A stretch of 64,000 nucleotides of DNA from Nocardioides lijunqiniae. Its GTDB lineage: Bacteria > Actinomycetota > Actinomycetes > Propionibacteriales > Nocardioidaceae. The position numbers were made by a program, and so were the translations under genes. The stretch lies in contig NZ_JACJGM010000031.1 of assembly GCF_015024225.1 (NCBI RefSeq), forward strand, positions 1 through 64,000. Reading direction: 5' to 3'. The notes beneath the pieces were generated by a model. The model saw only the letters and a program-made list of their open reading frames with translations, made no database searches and had not been told where the DNA came from. Below are positions 52,889 through 60,869 of the stretch, one piece after another. Position 1 is the stretch's first letter. The number at the start of each line of letters is the position of its first letter.

Positions 52889-53086
52889 GTGATCGCGTCA
52901 GGGCCGACGCGCTCAAAGCGTGAGGTTGAACCGGGCGCGGCACTGCCGATGTACGAGGGCACGCGGGTTTGCGGTCACGGCACCGTCCTCTGGCGGGACC
53001 ACATCACGCTCCCGCTTGTTCAGGCCGACGAGCAACGCTTTCTCAGGTGGTTAGGGGATCCGACCCTGCCGCTACGTCGGGAGTAG
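52889..53086 (+). pseudogene. Possible detached end of the EF-Tu domain III-like gene
   Basis: GAALPMYEGTRVCGHGTVLW resembles the last strand of EF-Tu domain III (FAIREGGRTVGAG). It is in a different frame, about 65 bases after the stop of the preceding piece. A GTG at 52889 could start a separate 65-residue protein. I favour a decayed or rearranged gene. Confidence 0.35.
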
Positions 53087-53419
53087 CGAGCATCAGCTCA
53101 TGCCGCAATCACCGCGCATTGGCTGACCCATACCACTGATCTTGATACTCATGGCTTCCAGTAGAAGACGGTGGTCGAGCTCCACGGGGCCTCCCCCTCA
53201 AGCGATTCACCGGCGAGATGCTCCGCCACTATCTGCGGTGCCTAGGCGTGCCGATGGAACAGGAACCGCACTGGGCAGGGGCGTTCGTGGCTTGTGATTG
53301 AACGTCCAATCATGCCGCGATTCGCGCGCAAGACGCCCCCGTCATGTCGCCGCCCACTCCCCTGCCCTCCCATCCGGCTGGAGTGGGCTCTGGCTGTCAT
53401 CACAGCTTCGGGTCAGCGG
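53087..53419. other. Spacer without a clear gene
   Basis: A short protein-like stretch is visible (FTGEMLRHYLRCLGVPMEQE, ending near 53300), without a start. It may be another fragment. Nothing else is seen. Confidence 0.3.
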
Positions 53420-53773
53420 ATGGTCAGCGAGGAGCATCTTCGAGGCCTGCTTGAGGGTGTTCGCCTTAGGTGTCAGCCGAGTAGGAACTCCCGTGCCGTA
53501 GCGGCGACGGCGCCGGGGTGTACCCGGAACGCCGAGTGGTCGTGGTCGGCGAGCGTAAGGCCCCTTCGACCCCCTTTGGTCGAGGTCCTCGAGGGCGACC
53601 AGTGGTGGGACGGCCACATCGAGGCCCAGGAGCAGCGCGAGGGCGTCTGGTGGGCGAAGGTCCGCTACCGCCGCGACGACGGCCAGCACGGCGCATGGTT
53701 CCCGCGGACCGGGTACGCCCTGCGACACCGACTGGTCCCGCGGCCGCGACGAGGCCGTCACACCTTCGGGTGA
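53420..53773 (+). CDS. Paralogue of the 98-residue protein at 60573, start uncertain
   Basis: The C-terminal part GHIEAQEQREGVWWAKVRYR is shared with the gene at 60573-60869 (GHIEAQEQRDGNWWATVRYR), both followed by RRD..GQ.G.WFP. The protein is Trp/Tyr/Arg-rich, like a small SH3- or Tudor-like fold. The start is unclear: the ATG at 53420 gives 117 residues, but the first ~50 look non-conserved. Two copies on one plasmid may point to a shared regulatory role. Confidence 0.5.
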   Translation: MVSEEHLRGLLEGVRLRCQPSRNSRAVAATAPGCTRNAEWSWSASVRPLRPPLVEVLEGDQWWDGHIEAQEQREGVWWAKVRYRRDDGQHGAWFPRTGYALRHRLVPRPRRGRHTFG

Positions 53774-53848
53774 AAATCCCTGATCGTCAGACAGTGTCGC
53801 CGGTCACGCCTACCGTCACCGGATCACGACCTCGACCTTGGAGAGCAC

Positions 53849-54553
53849 ATGATCCGACGCACCACGGCCTACCTCGCCAGCCTCATCATCGCCCTGGCCG
53901 GCGCCCTCGCGCTCGTCTCCGCGCCCACCGCCCAGGCAGCCGACAAGGACTGCGGCGACTTCCCCAACCAGGCAGCCGCCCAGCAGTTCTACATCAACAA
54001 CGGCGGCCCCGACTCCGACCCACACGGCCTCGACTCCGAGGGCGACGGCGTCGCCTGCGAGTCCCTCCCGTGCCCCTGCTCCGATGACCAGGGCGGCGGC
54101 GGAGGCGGCGGGAACGGCAACAACAACCCGCCCAAGGACCCCATCCTGAAGCAGAAGGCCCGCGTGCTGCGCGTCATCGACGGCGACACCGTCAAGGTCA
54201 AGCTCATCGGCGGTCCCAAGCGCGACGTCCGGATCCTCGGCATCGACACCCCCGAGGTCCACGGTGGCGTCGAGTGCGGCGGCCGAGTGGCCTCACGTGC
54301 CGCGAAGAAGATGCTGCCCCGCGGCACCCGCGTCCTGCTGATCTCTGACCGGTCGCAGCGCCTGAAGGACCGCTACGGCCGGCTTCTGCGCTACATCGAG
54401 AAGGGCAAGACCGACGTCGGCCGCAAGCAGCTGCGCCGTGGCAACGCGACCGTCTACGTCGTCGGCAAGCCCTTCAAGCGGGTCAAGACCTACCGCGCCA
54501 CCCAGGCCTCCGCGAAGGCCAAGAACGTCGGAATCTGGAAGAACTGCCGCTAA
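53849..54553 (+). CDS. Secreted Excalibur-thermonuclease (SNase) fusion
   Basis: 234 residues, GGAGAG seven bases before the ATG. Signal peptide to about residue 30 (AAYL...ALVSAPTAQAA pattern). Residues 33-75 are an Excalibur calcium-binding domain (DCGDFPNQAAAQQFYI, then LDSEGDGVACES, the DxDxDGxxCE form). A Gly-rich linker leads to staphylococcal-nuclease motifs: RVIDGDTVKVKLIG, DVRILGIDTPEV, DRYGRLLRYI. It should degrade nucleic acid outside the cell with Ca2+. On a plasmid it could serve nutrient uptake, defence against free DNA, or competition. A terminator follows. Confidence 0.88.
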   Translation: MIRRTTAYLASLIIALAGALALVSAPTAQAADKDCGDFPNQAAAQQFYINNGGPDSDPHGLDSEGDGVACESLPCPCSDDQGGGGGGGNGNNNPPKDPILKQKARVLRVIDGDTVKVKLIGGPKRDVRILGIDTPEVHGGVECGGRVASRAAKKMLPRGTRVLLISDRSQRLKDRYGRLLRYIEKGKTDVGRKQLRRGNATVYVVGKPFKRVKTYRATQASAKAKNVGIWKNCR

Positions 54554-54570
54554 CCCCCGCGTCCATCCGT

Positions 54571-54604
54571 GGGCCCCTCCCTGCCTCCCACCAGGGAGGG
54601 GCCC
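54571..54604 (+). terminator. Terminator hairpin after the nuclease gene
   Basis: GGGCCCCTCCCTG pairs with CAGGGAGGGGCCC across an eight-base loop, 18 bases after the stop. The stem is perfect. Confidence 0.8.
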
Positions 54605-54812
54605 GCAACGCTGACGTCGGTGTCGTCACTTTGACGCCAGCAGCTGTATCGATCTTTACGTCCGAGCGTCTGTCTCAACCACGCGAGGAGAACCACGCCA
54701 GCACCCGCCAGCTCCACCGCCAGTAGCCCTGATGGTGACAGAGGCCCCGTCATGACACCTTCAGAAGTGAGCGGGAACCACTGATACGTCTGGCGGCGGA
54801 AGTACCACGTGG

Positions 54813-54855
54813 CGATAGGTTCCGATAACGTGCCAACAGTTATCGGAAACTATCG
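54813..54855. promoter_or_regulatory. 17-bp near-perfect inverted repeat, probable operator
   Basis: CGATAG-G-TTCCGATAAC (54813-54829) is mirrored by GTTATCGGAA-A-CTATCG (54839-54855) with one mismatch and a 9-base spacer. It ends 12 bases before the ATPase start and partly covers its ribosome site, so a bound protein could block initiation. Such a site before an ATPase with a winged-helix-like C-terminus suggests autoregulation. Confidence 0.7.
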
Positions 54856-54867
54856 AGGATTGGTGTC

Positions 54868-56115
54868 ATGCTTGCCAGCCCGTATGCCCCCGGGTCGTCC
54901 CCCGGGTACCTCGCCGGCCGCGGCCGCGAGCTCGACGACATCCGCAACCGACTGGCGCGCATGAGCGCACTCGGACGCTCCGGGGGCCCCCTCCTCGCCT
55001 TCTACGGCTCCCGCGGCCTCGGCAAGACCTCCCTCCTCCGCGAAGCCCAGCGCGACGCCCGCCGCGCCGGCTACCTCACTGTCTGGGTCACCGGCCGAGA
55101 CGACGTCGACATGGCACCCGACCTGGCCCGCTCCCTGACCGAGGAGGTCCGCCGCGAGTCCTTCGGCGAGCGCGCCAAGGGCCTCCTCCACAAACTGGAC
55201 AAGGTCCAAGTCGAACTCGGCGTCCCGGGCGCCAAAGTCGGCGTCGAGATGGCCGGCCCCACCGCAGCCCTCAACACCGCCGCCATCGAATCCACCCTCG
55301 AGGACGCCGGCCGCTTCGCCCGCCACCACGACCGAGGCGGCCTCGCCGTGTTCGTCGACGAGTTCCAAGAAGCACGCCTCGGCGACCGCCGCTCACTCCT
55401 CATCGCCCTGCAGCACTTCGACGGAGCCCCCGACGGGTGCCCCGTCGCGGTCGTCGCCGCCGGCCTGCCCTCCATGCTTGGCGCCGTACCCGAGGCCGCC
55501 ACTTTCGGCGAGCGCACCAAGTTCGTCGAAGTCGGCCTGCTCAGCGACGTCGCCGTCGCCGAAGCGCTCCGCTTCCCTGCCCAAGAGCTCGGTGTCAGCT
55601 GGTCGGACGACGCCATCTTCGAAGCGGTCACCGCCTCACACGGCTACCCCCACCGCGCCCAACTCATCGGAGAAGGCTCCTGGGAGGCGGCCCGGCCCGA
55701 CGTCGGCGGCCGCATCGAAGTCGGCCACGTCCGCCAAGGCCTCTACGCCGCCGACCAGCAGATGGCCACCCTGTTCCGCTCCCGCGTCGCCAAGGCCACT
55801 GGACCCCAGCGCCGCTTCCTGGCCGCCATGGCCGACCTCGGTGACGGGCCCGTCGCGCGCGCTGACCTCGCGGCACGACTCGAGACCTCCACCACCTCCA
55901 TCAGTCAAGTACGCCAAGAGCTCATCGACCGCGGCCTCATCGAGCCGGCCGGCTATGGCGAGCTGCGATTCACCATTCCCGGGTTCGCGGGCTTTCTCCG
56001 CCGGGAAGCTCGACGTGAGACCGGCCAGGCGCCGCCAGCGCTAGATGCCCCTAGCCCCATCCGCTCCCTCCCCCAGCGCCCGGGCGCCGACCCAGGGCCA
56101 GACTCTTCCACCTGA
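54868..56115 (+). CDS. AAA ATPase with C-terminal winged-helix-like domain (ORC/STAND-like)
   Basis: 415 residues. Walker A is FYGSRGLGKTSLL (about residues 44-56) and Walker B AVFVDEFQEARL. Residues ~190-300 read as AAA lid (VVAAGLPSMLGAVPEAATFG, VAEALRFPAQELGVSW). Residues ~310-390 look like a winged helix (RRFLAAMADLGDGPVARADL, STTSISQVRQELIDRG). Such ATPases occur next to plasmid maintenance genes and may bind DNA. The operator-like repeat upstream suggests self-control. The exact function is unknown. Confidence 0.7.
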   Translation: MLASPYAPGSSPGYLAGRGRELDDIRNRLARMSALGRSGGPLLAFYGSRGLGKTSLLREAQRDARRAGYLTVWVTGRDDVDMAPDLARSLTEEVRRESFGERAKGLLHKLDKVQVELGVPGAKVGVEMAGPTAALNTAAIESTLEDAGRFARHHDRGGLAVFVDEFQEARLGDRRSLLIALQHFDGAPDGCPVAVVAAGLPSMLGAVPEAATFGERTKFVEVGLLSDVAVAEALRFPAQELGVSWSDDAIFEAVTASHGYPHRAQLIGEGSWEAARPDVGGRIEVGHVRQGLYAADQQMATLFRSRVAKATGPQRRFLAAMADLGDGPVARADLAARLETSTTSISQVRQELIDRGLIEPAGYGELRFTIPGFAGFLRREARRETGQAPPALDAPSPIRSLPQRPGADPGPDSST

Positions 56116-56728
56116 GCGCCGCCGAAGGCCCTGCCGGCCACGACATTCGAGCTGACCGCACCGCCACCACCCCGTAGAAGCGAAGGCACTCTCCTGGGAC
56201 GGCCCATTCCGAGGCCCAGTCCTCTGCGCCACCACTGCGCTCCGAGCCGAAGAGCTGTGTTCGGCCCCCCGCAGACTCCCCCTCATCTGCTGACCCGGCC
56301 CACGAACCATGGCTCTCCCCCGGCCACCCATGGCGACCCGACATCTTCACTGCCAGGACGGAGGCGAAGAAGGGTGGGTGGCCAAAACCACGCATCCCGG
56401 CGCGGCACAGGACGAAGCAAGGTCGTATACCCATCGCAAACCGGACCAGCACCACCACCCCCAACACGACCTTTGAGGTCCGGGCCACCGTCAGGTCGAC
56501 CCCGACCCCGTCCTGGTCGACGGGAACGTATGCAGCGATCCCCCGGTCGGGCCGGGATGCGTCGCCTCTTCACGGCACAACAGGCCTCGGCCCGGGCGTT
56601 CCCAGCATCGCTGAATGCCGCCCTCGCACCTGCCTGGGACTGCGCCGCATACCCGCCTCGATCGAGCCTACGGACTCCCTGATGGTGAGCGGCTGCCCTC
56701 GACGCTTCATGCGTGCGAGCATTCACCG
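56116..56728. other. 613-bp gap without a recognisable gene
   Basis: Both strands hold only short or Pro/Arg/Gly-rich frames without ribosome sites. One minus-strand frame (VVLGVVVLVRFAMGIRPC) begins hydrophobic but becomes low complexity. No repeat or hairpin of note was seen. Confidence 0.4.
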
Positions 56729-56995
56729 ATGAGCTCAAACCTCCGGGGCAGGCTTCCTTGGGTCCTGCTTCTTGTCGGCAGTCTCCTACTGCTGGTCGCC
56801 GGGCAAGTAGCTGCCAAGGATTGGCCGAGGGCCAACAACTGCCTCAAGACTGAGAGCGGTCCATGCTCGGCCCCCGCAACATACGGCGACCAGGACGCGA
56901 TACCAGTAGTTCTCATCCTCGCGCTTATCGGCGTGTGCATGGTCGGGTACGGCGTAGTTCGGGTGTTGAGGCGCACGGGTGCGAGCGCCAACTAG
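56729..56995 (+). CDS. Small two-helix membrane protein, unrecognised
   Basis: 88 residues from the ATG at 56729. WVLLLVGSLLLLVAGQVAA and AIPVVLILALIGVCMVGYGV are membrane helices; two cysteines (NNCLKTESGPCS) lie in the loop between them, probably outside the cell. No family was recognised. Confidence 0.6.
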   Translation: MSSNLRGRLPWVLLLVGSLLLLVAGQVAAKDWPRANNCLKTESGPCSAPATYGDQDAIPVVLILALIGVCMVGYGVVRVLRRTGASAN

Positions 56996-57542
56996 GGACC
57001 TCCGGCGGCCACCGGTCGGTTCGCCGGTCGGGACTAGCCCTCGGGGTAGCCACAGCAAGGCCACCCAGCTCAACGCAGGCCGTGCACCCGACCCTCCCGC
57101 TCGTCTGCCTGGTCTGCCCCGTGAGGAGCACTCAGCCACCTTGAACTTGGCCAACCGCTATAGCCGACCACTTTGCAGCCGGCTCGGGTCCCCTGTGGCT
57201 TACGGCGTGGACGATGGGTCCCGCCGTTCAGTTCTCGGCCCGTTCGCGAATCGGTTCGTCCAGCGACACGCCGACACGCCCGGGTTCCGAGTCAATCTCA
57301 CCCCTAATGCGGCGCGTGGCATGTGAACGAGGTCCGCGTTCAACTTTTGAACCCTGTCGGTTCAAATTTTGAACTCCCGGAGGTCAGCAGCTTGGGGTGG
57401 GAGCGAAGACAGCTCCTCCCCCGCCCAGACAGCATTTCCCAAGGTCAGAGACCCGTCGGGCCGCGTTCACTCTCCCGCTGATTCAGAATCTGATTGACCT
57501 CAAATCCAGGGGTGGGAGTCCGCTGCATGGGAAAGTTGGCAC
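56996..57542. promoter_or_regulatory. Likely control or origin region with two palindromic repeats
   Basis: GTTCAACTTTTGAAC (57338-57352) and GTTCAAATTTTGAAC (57360-57374) are near-palindromes 22 bp apart, about two helical turns. GATTCAGAATC (57480-57490) is a further palindrome. The surrounding sequence is less GC-rich than the rest. No gene is seen. The position upstream of a ribbon-helix-helix gene and of the Rep gene fits an operator or an iteron-type origin. Confidence 0.55.
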
Positions 57543-57803
57543 ATGGCTCAGCGGACTGCGACAACCCGTAACCGCAAGGGTGGACGGCCCAGCAAGGGCG
57601 ATCGCCACCTGTTCCAGTCACGCGTGCCGCGCGACTTGGCGGAGACCGTCATGGACGAGGCCGAGCGCCTCGGCCTGAACTACTCCGACTACATCGCCGC
57701 CGTCCTTGCCGCTAAGCACAACTTCGAACTGCCTGCCCACTACAACAACACCGCCAGCGACAACACGGTCCAGGAGGCTTTCCCCATGCAGACCGCCTCG
57801 TAG
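57543..57803 (+). CDS. Ribbon-helix-helix-like plasmid protein
   Basis: 86 residues. A Lys/Arg-rich N-terminus (TTRNRKGGRPSKGDR) is followed by HLFQSRVPRDLAETVMDEAE and RLGLNYSDYIAAVLAAKH, the strand-helix-helix pattern of RHH DNA-binding proteins. It may bind the palindromes upstream and control copy number or partition. The C-terminus is Asn/Thr-rich. A hairpin follows the stop. Confidence 0.65.
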   Translation: MAQRTATTRNRKGGRPSKGDRHLFQSRVPRDLAETVMDEAERLGLNYSDYIAAVLAAKHNFELPAHYNNTASDNTVQEAFPMQTAS

Positions 57804-57813
57804 ACGACGAAAC

Positions 57814-57837
57814 GGCCACCTGTTGGACCAGGTGACC
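57814..57837 (+). terminator. Short hairpin after the RHH gene
   Basis: GGCCACCTG (57814-57822) pairs with CAGGTGACC (57829-57837), one mismatch. It lies 11 bases after the stop. Confidence 0.5.
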
Positions 57838-57938
57838 GTCTCGCATAGCCCCTCACCAGAGTTGGACCTCCAGTGAGGGCGCCGCCCTAAAGCGACCTTT
57901 TCGGTTTCGCGAACCCGCCCTGACAAGAGGAGTTCGTG

Positions 57939-58028
57939 GTGTTCACGGTAGCACCGCTGCCGCGCGCCTTCGCGTTGTTCAGCGTTGTGCGCTACGGCGT
58001 GTCGTCGTACCCAGGTGGCCCCCAATGA
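57939..58028 (+). CDS. 29-residue leader peptide coupled to the Rep gene
   Basis: A strong AAGAGGAG (57925-57932) precedes GTG codons at 57936 and 57939. The frame MFTVAPLPRAFALFSVVRYG, then VSSYPGGPQ, ends in a TGA that overlaps the ATG of the Rep gene (ATGA). The Rep gene itself has no good ribosome site. This is the arrangement of a leader cistron whose translation allows Rep synthesis, as known for some plasmid rep genes; a function in copy control is inferred. Confidence 0.6.
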   Translation: MFTVAPLPRAFALFSVVRYGVSSYPGGPQ

Positions 58029-59986
58029 GGGTCCATCCGCTTCATGCTGCCCACGCCTCGAGGGACCACTCCCCCGAGACCGCATGGTCCGTTCTGGCCC
58101 CCCTGATGGCGGCCCGCGGCCGCATGCGCGTCTCTCGCGACGGCGGCCGGACCTACCGCGCCCGCGACGAACGGCCCGTCACCAACCGACTCCCCAACCA
58201 ACCCGCCGCGCTGCTCGTCTACGACTCCGCCGGCTGCGCACCCGTGCTCTGCGTCGACCTCGACGCCTCCCGCGGCGGCCCCGAGGCCGTCACCCGCGAC
58301 CACCAGGCCCTCACCGCGCTGCTCACCAAGGTCGGCGCCCGCTGGTTCTCCGACAGCTCGCCCAACGGCGGGCGCCACATCTACATCCCCCTGACCGAAC
58401 CGGCGCCGTTCCACGAGGCCCGCGAGCTCACCCTCGCCCTGGCGGCACGCACCCCTACTCTCGACCCGTTGCCGATGCTGAACCTTCAGGCCGGCTGCAT
58501 CCGCCCGCCAGGAGCCCGCCACCGCACCGGTGGCCACCAGATCCTCGACGGCAGCCCCAGCGCGGCCGCAGACGCCCTGCAGCGCCCCACCAGCCTCGCC
58601 GCCTGGCAACGACTCCGACACGAGACCGCCCCCGTCGCCGCCCCCGGCAAGCCCCCGGCTCCTGCGGGCGCTCAGGGCGCCGCGCAACCCAGCCCTGGCC
58701 CAGAGGTCGACCTGGAGCGCCTGGACGCGCTGCGCGGGATCACCGGCCCCGACTCTGGCTTCACCCAGATCGCGCGCACCGGCGACTGGCCGCCCGAGAA
58801 GTACCGCACCGCCTCTGAAGCCCGTCAGGGCGTGATCTGGGCTGCCGTGGCCTCTGGCTGGTCCCTCGGCGACGTCGCCCGCCGGCTCTCCGACGGAACC
58901 TGGCCCGGCCTCGCTGCTCTCTACGCCCGCTACTCCCCTAGACACCGCCACACCGCCCTCGCACGGGACTGGCGTCGCGCCGTGTCCTTCGAGAAGCACC
59001 GTCGAGAACGAGGAAACGACAACAAGCGTCAAAAGCGTGTCCGTCAAAGCACCACAAGCCCGCACCAGTCACAGGCGGGGGGTGCTGCTGGGGGCCCAGC
59101 TCGTTCGATCACCGGGAATGCAGCCAACCGCGCGGTGCGGGTCTGGCTTGCCGCCGTCGACATGCTGAGCAAGAACTCAGATCCAGCTGAACGCGCGGTG
59201 CTGTACGCGCTGGCGGAGGCAGCTGTGCTTACCGGTTCACTGCATGTCGAGCACGGCAACCGGTCCTTGGCTGTTGCTACCGGGTTGGATCAGTCGACAG
59301 TCGGCCGGATCCTGAAACGGCTACGCAGCGAACCCAGCGACCGCCTGCTCATCGACCTGGTTCGCGACGCCGAAGGCGTCCGGGCCAACACCTACACGCT
59401 CGTGATCCCTGCCCTGCTGCGACCCGCCTGCGAGAAGAAGCCCTGGCGCCGCGGCAAGATTCACGCGGTACGACCGGTCTTTCGTGAGCTCGGGATGGTG
59501 GCCTCGTTCGTCTACGCCGGCCTCGAGCAGGCCCGCGAACCCGTAGGCGGACGAGAACTGGCCCGCTCCCTAGGGTTCGGACACGCTGCCACCTACGAAG
59601 CCCTCGCGGTCTTGGCGGCCTGGGGACTGGCGGACCGATCTAACAAAGGCTGGTCGCTCGGTCAGGCCTCCCCCACCCAACTCGCTGAGCGACTCGGCAT
59701 CGACGACCAGGTCGCTCAGCAGATCAGCAAGTACCGCGCGGAACGGCACGCGTGGTGGCGGTATCTCGGAGTTCTCCAACTCGTACCAACTACACCCGAG
59801 GTGGCCTCCGTCAGCAGCCAGGAGCCAGGCGCCCCACCTCCCCCGAATGACGACCCAGCGGGTGAGCTTGTGATCATCGCTGAGTGGAGAACGGCCGACG
59901 TGCGGCGCTCCAGAGACGAGCGGGACCTCCACGCCGAACGGCTCCTGCGAGATCTGCTCGGCGCCCAGATCATCGACTCAGGATGA
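58025..59986 (+). CDS. Plasmid replication protein with archaeo-eukaryotic primase-type domain
   Basis: 653 residues. The N-terminus is a primase-polymerase: VLCVDLDAS (motif I, D78 and D80), FSDSSPNGGRHIYIPL (motif II, H118) and IRPPGARHRTGG (motif III region). The middle has an AEP-linked helical region (TASEARQGVIWAAVASGWSL). The C-terminal ~250 residues contain two winged-helix-like parts (SLAVATGLDQSTVGRILKRL; GRELARSLGFGHAATYEALA), likely for origin binding. It should start replication and prime DNA. It is coupled to the leader peptide by an ATGA overlap. Confidence 0.78.
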   Translation: MRVHPLHAAHASRDHSPETAWSVLAPLMAARGRMRVSRDGGRTYRARDERPVTNRLPNQPAALLVYDSAGCAPVLCVDLDASRGGPEAVTRDHQALTALLTKVGARWFSDSSPNGGRHIYIPLTEPAPFHEARELTLALAARTPTLDPLPMLNLQAGCIRPPGARHRTGGHQILDGSPSAAADALQRPTSLAAWQRLRHETAPVAAPGKPPAPAGAQGAAQPSPGPEVDLERLDALRGITGPDSGFTQIARTGDWPPEKYRTASEARQGVIWAAVASGWSLGDVARRLSDGTWPGLAALYARYSPRHRHTALARDWRRAVSFEKHRRERGNDNKRQKRVRQSTTSPHQSQAGGAAGGPARSITGNAANRAVRVWLAAVDMLSKNSDPAERAVLYALAEAAVLTGSLHVEHGNRSLAVATGLDQSTVGRILKRLRSEPSDRLLIDLVRDAEGVRANTYTLVIPALLRPACEKKPWRRGKIHAVRPVFRELGMVASFVYAGLEQAREPVGGRELARSLGFGHAATYEALAVLAAWGLADRSNKGWSLGQASPTQLAERLGIDDQVAQQISKYRAERHAWWRYLGVLQLVPTTPEVASVSSQEPGAPPPPNDDPAGELVIIAEWRTADVRRSRDERDLHAERLLRDLLGAQIIDSG

Positions 59987-60045
59987 GGCGACGCCTAAGT
60001 CGTGTCGCAACAGCGTTTCGCAATCAGATTCGATAACCTGACGAG

Positions 60046-60366
60046 GTGACAGAGACCGGGGGCTCAGCTGCCTACCCTCACGTCCCTGTCCCGACCGCGA
60101 TTCTCCTCGATGAGGATCTCAGCGACTCCGCCAAGGTCCTGTGGGCGCTGCTCTACCAGGTCGCGATCACCAGCAGAGGCAACCCCTTCGAGATGACCAT
60201 CGAGGACATGATGGAACTGTCCCGGGCAGCCAAAGGCTCGGTGATCAAAAGAAAGAAGGAGCTCGTCGACGCCGGCTGGCTCGAAGAGACGGCGCTGCGA
60301 GGGCTCGGCCTCGCCAACCTGTACTCCATCGCGGCGCCGGGAGAGCACGCGGCGGTGCTGGCCTAG
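60046..60366 (+). CDS. Small helix-turn-helix protein
   Basis: 106 residues from a GTG with CGAGG upstream. LSDSAKVLWALLYQVAITSR and EMTIEDMMELSRAAKGSVIK, then KELVDAGWLEE, form a winged helix like those in plasmid Rep or helix-turn-helix accessory proteins. ATTCGATAAC at about 60028-60037 upstream resembles a half of the operator at 54813-54855, but only weakly. It follows the Rep gene and may help in replication control. Confidence 0.65.
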   Translation: MTETGGSAAYPHVPVPTAILLDEDLSDSAKVLWALLYQVAITSRGNPFEMTIEDMMELSRAAKGSVIKRKKELVDAGWLEETALRGLGLANLYSIAAPGEHAAVLA

Positions 60367-60572
60367 CAGCATCACCACGGACTCTGAGGCCGCGGGCAAC
60401 CGGGAGACCGCGCATGTTCTCCGCTTCGACTGGGCTGTCGTAGGCACCACCCTGTCGTGCTCTCTCGAGCCGCCCCGCTGAGACGCCTGGTGGTTCAGGT
60501 GGCCGTCTGCTGGGGCGACAGGGCCACAGTCAGAACCCTGCGACGTTCATCCTCGGCTCTACTCTGCGACGC

Positions 60573-60869
60573 ATGACCTATCGACGGAGCAACCCGCTCG
60601 ACCCTCCCATGGTGTGGGTCCTAGAGGACCGTCACTGCTGGTACGGCCACATCGAGGCCCAAGAGCAACGTGACGGGAACTGGTGGGCTACGGTGCGCTA
60701 CCGCCGCGATGGCCAGCGCGGAAAATGGTTCCCCGCCACGCACGTGCGCCCCGACGACACGGACTACTCGGCCGGGCGGGCAGTTCCGCGCCGCGCTGAC
60801 CCCGATGGAAGACGAGACATCCCCCGCCCTGGCGAGCCACCTAGACGCAACCATGGGGCGTCACCATGA
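60573..60869 (+). CDS. 98-residue Trp-rich protein, paralogue of that at 53420
   Basis: MTYRRSNPLDPPMVWVLEDR, GHIEAQEQRDGNWWATVRYR, KWFPATHVRPDD. The core is a compact Trp/Tyr/Arg-rich beta domain. The C-terminus is Pro/Arg-rich. It shares most of this core with the gene at 53420-53773. The function is unknown. Confidence 0.6.
   Translation: MTYRRSNPLDPPMVWVLEDRHCWYGHIEAQEQRDGNWWATVRYRRDGQRGKWFPATHVRPDDTDYSAGRAVPRRADPDGRRDIPRPGEPPRRNHGASP

Noticed and set aside
56051..56488. Minus-strand gene starting with a hydrophobic stretch
   Set aside because: No ribosome site, low-complexity Gly/Trp/Ser remainder; left as non-coding.
57992..59065. 357-codon minus-strand frame opposite Rep
   Set aside because: Shadow; the Rep frame has primase motifs and helix-turn-helix parts.
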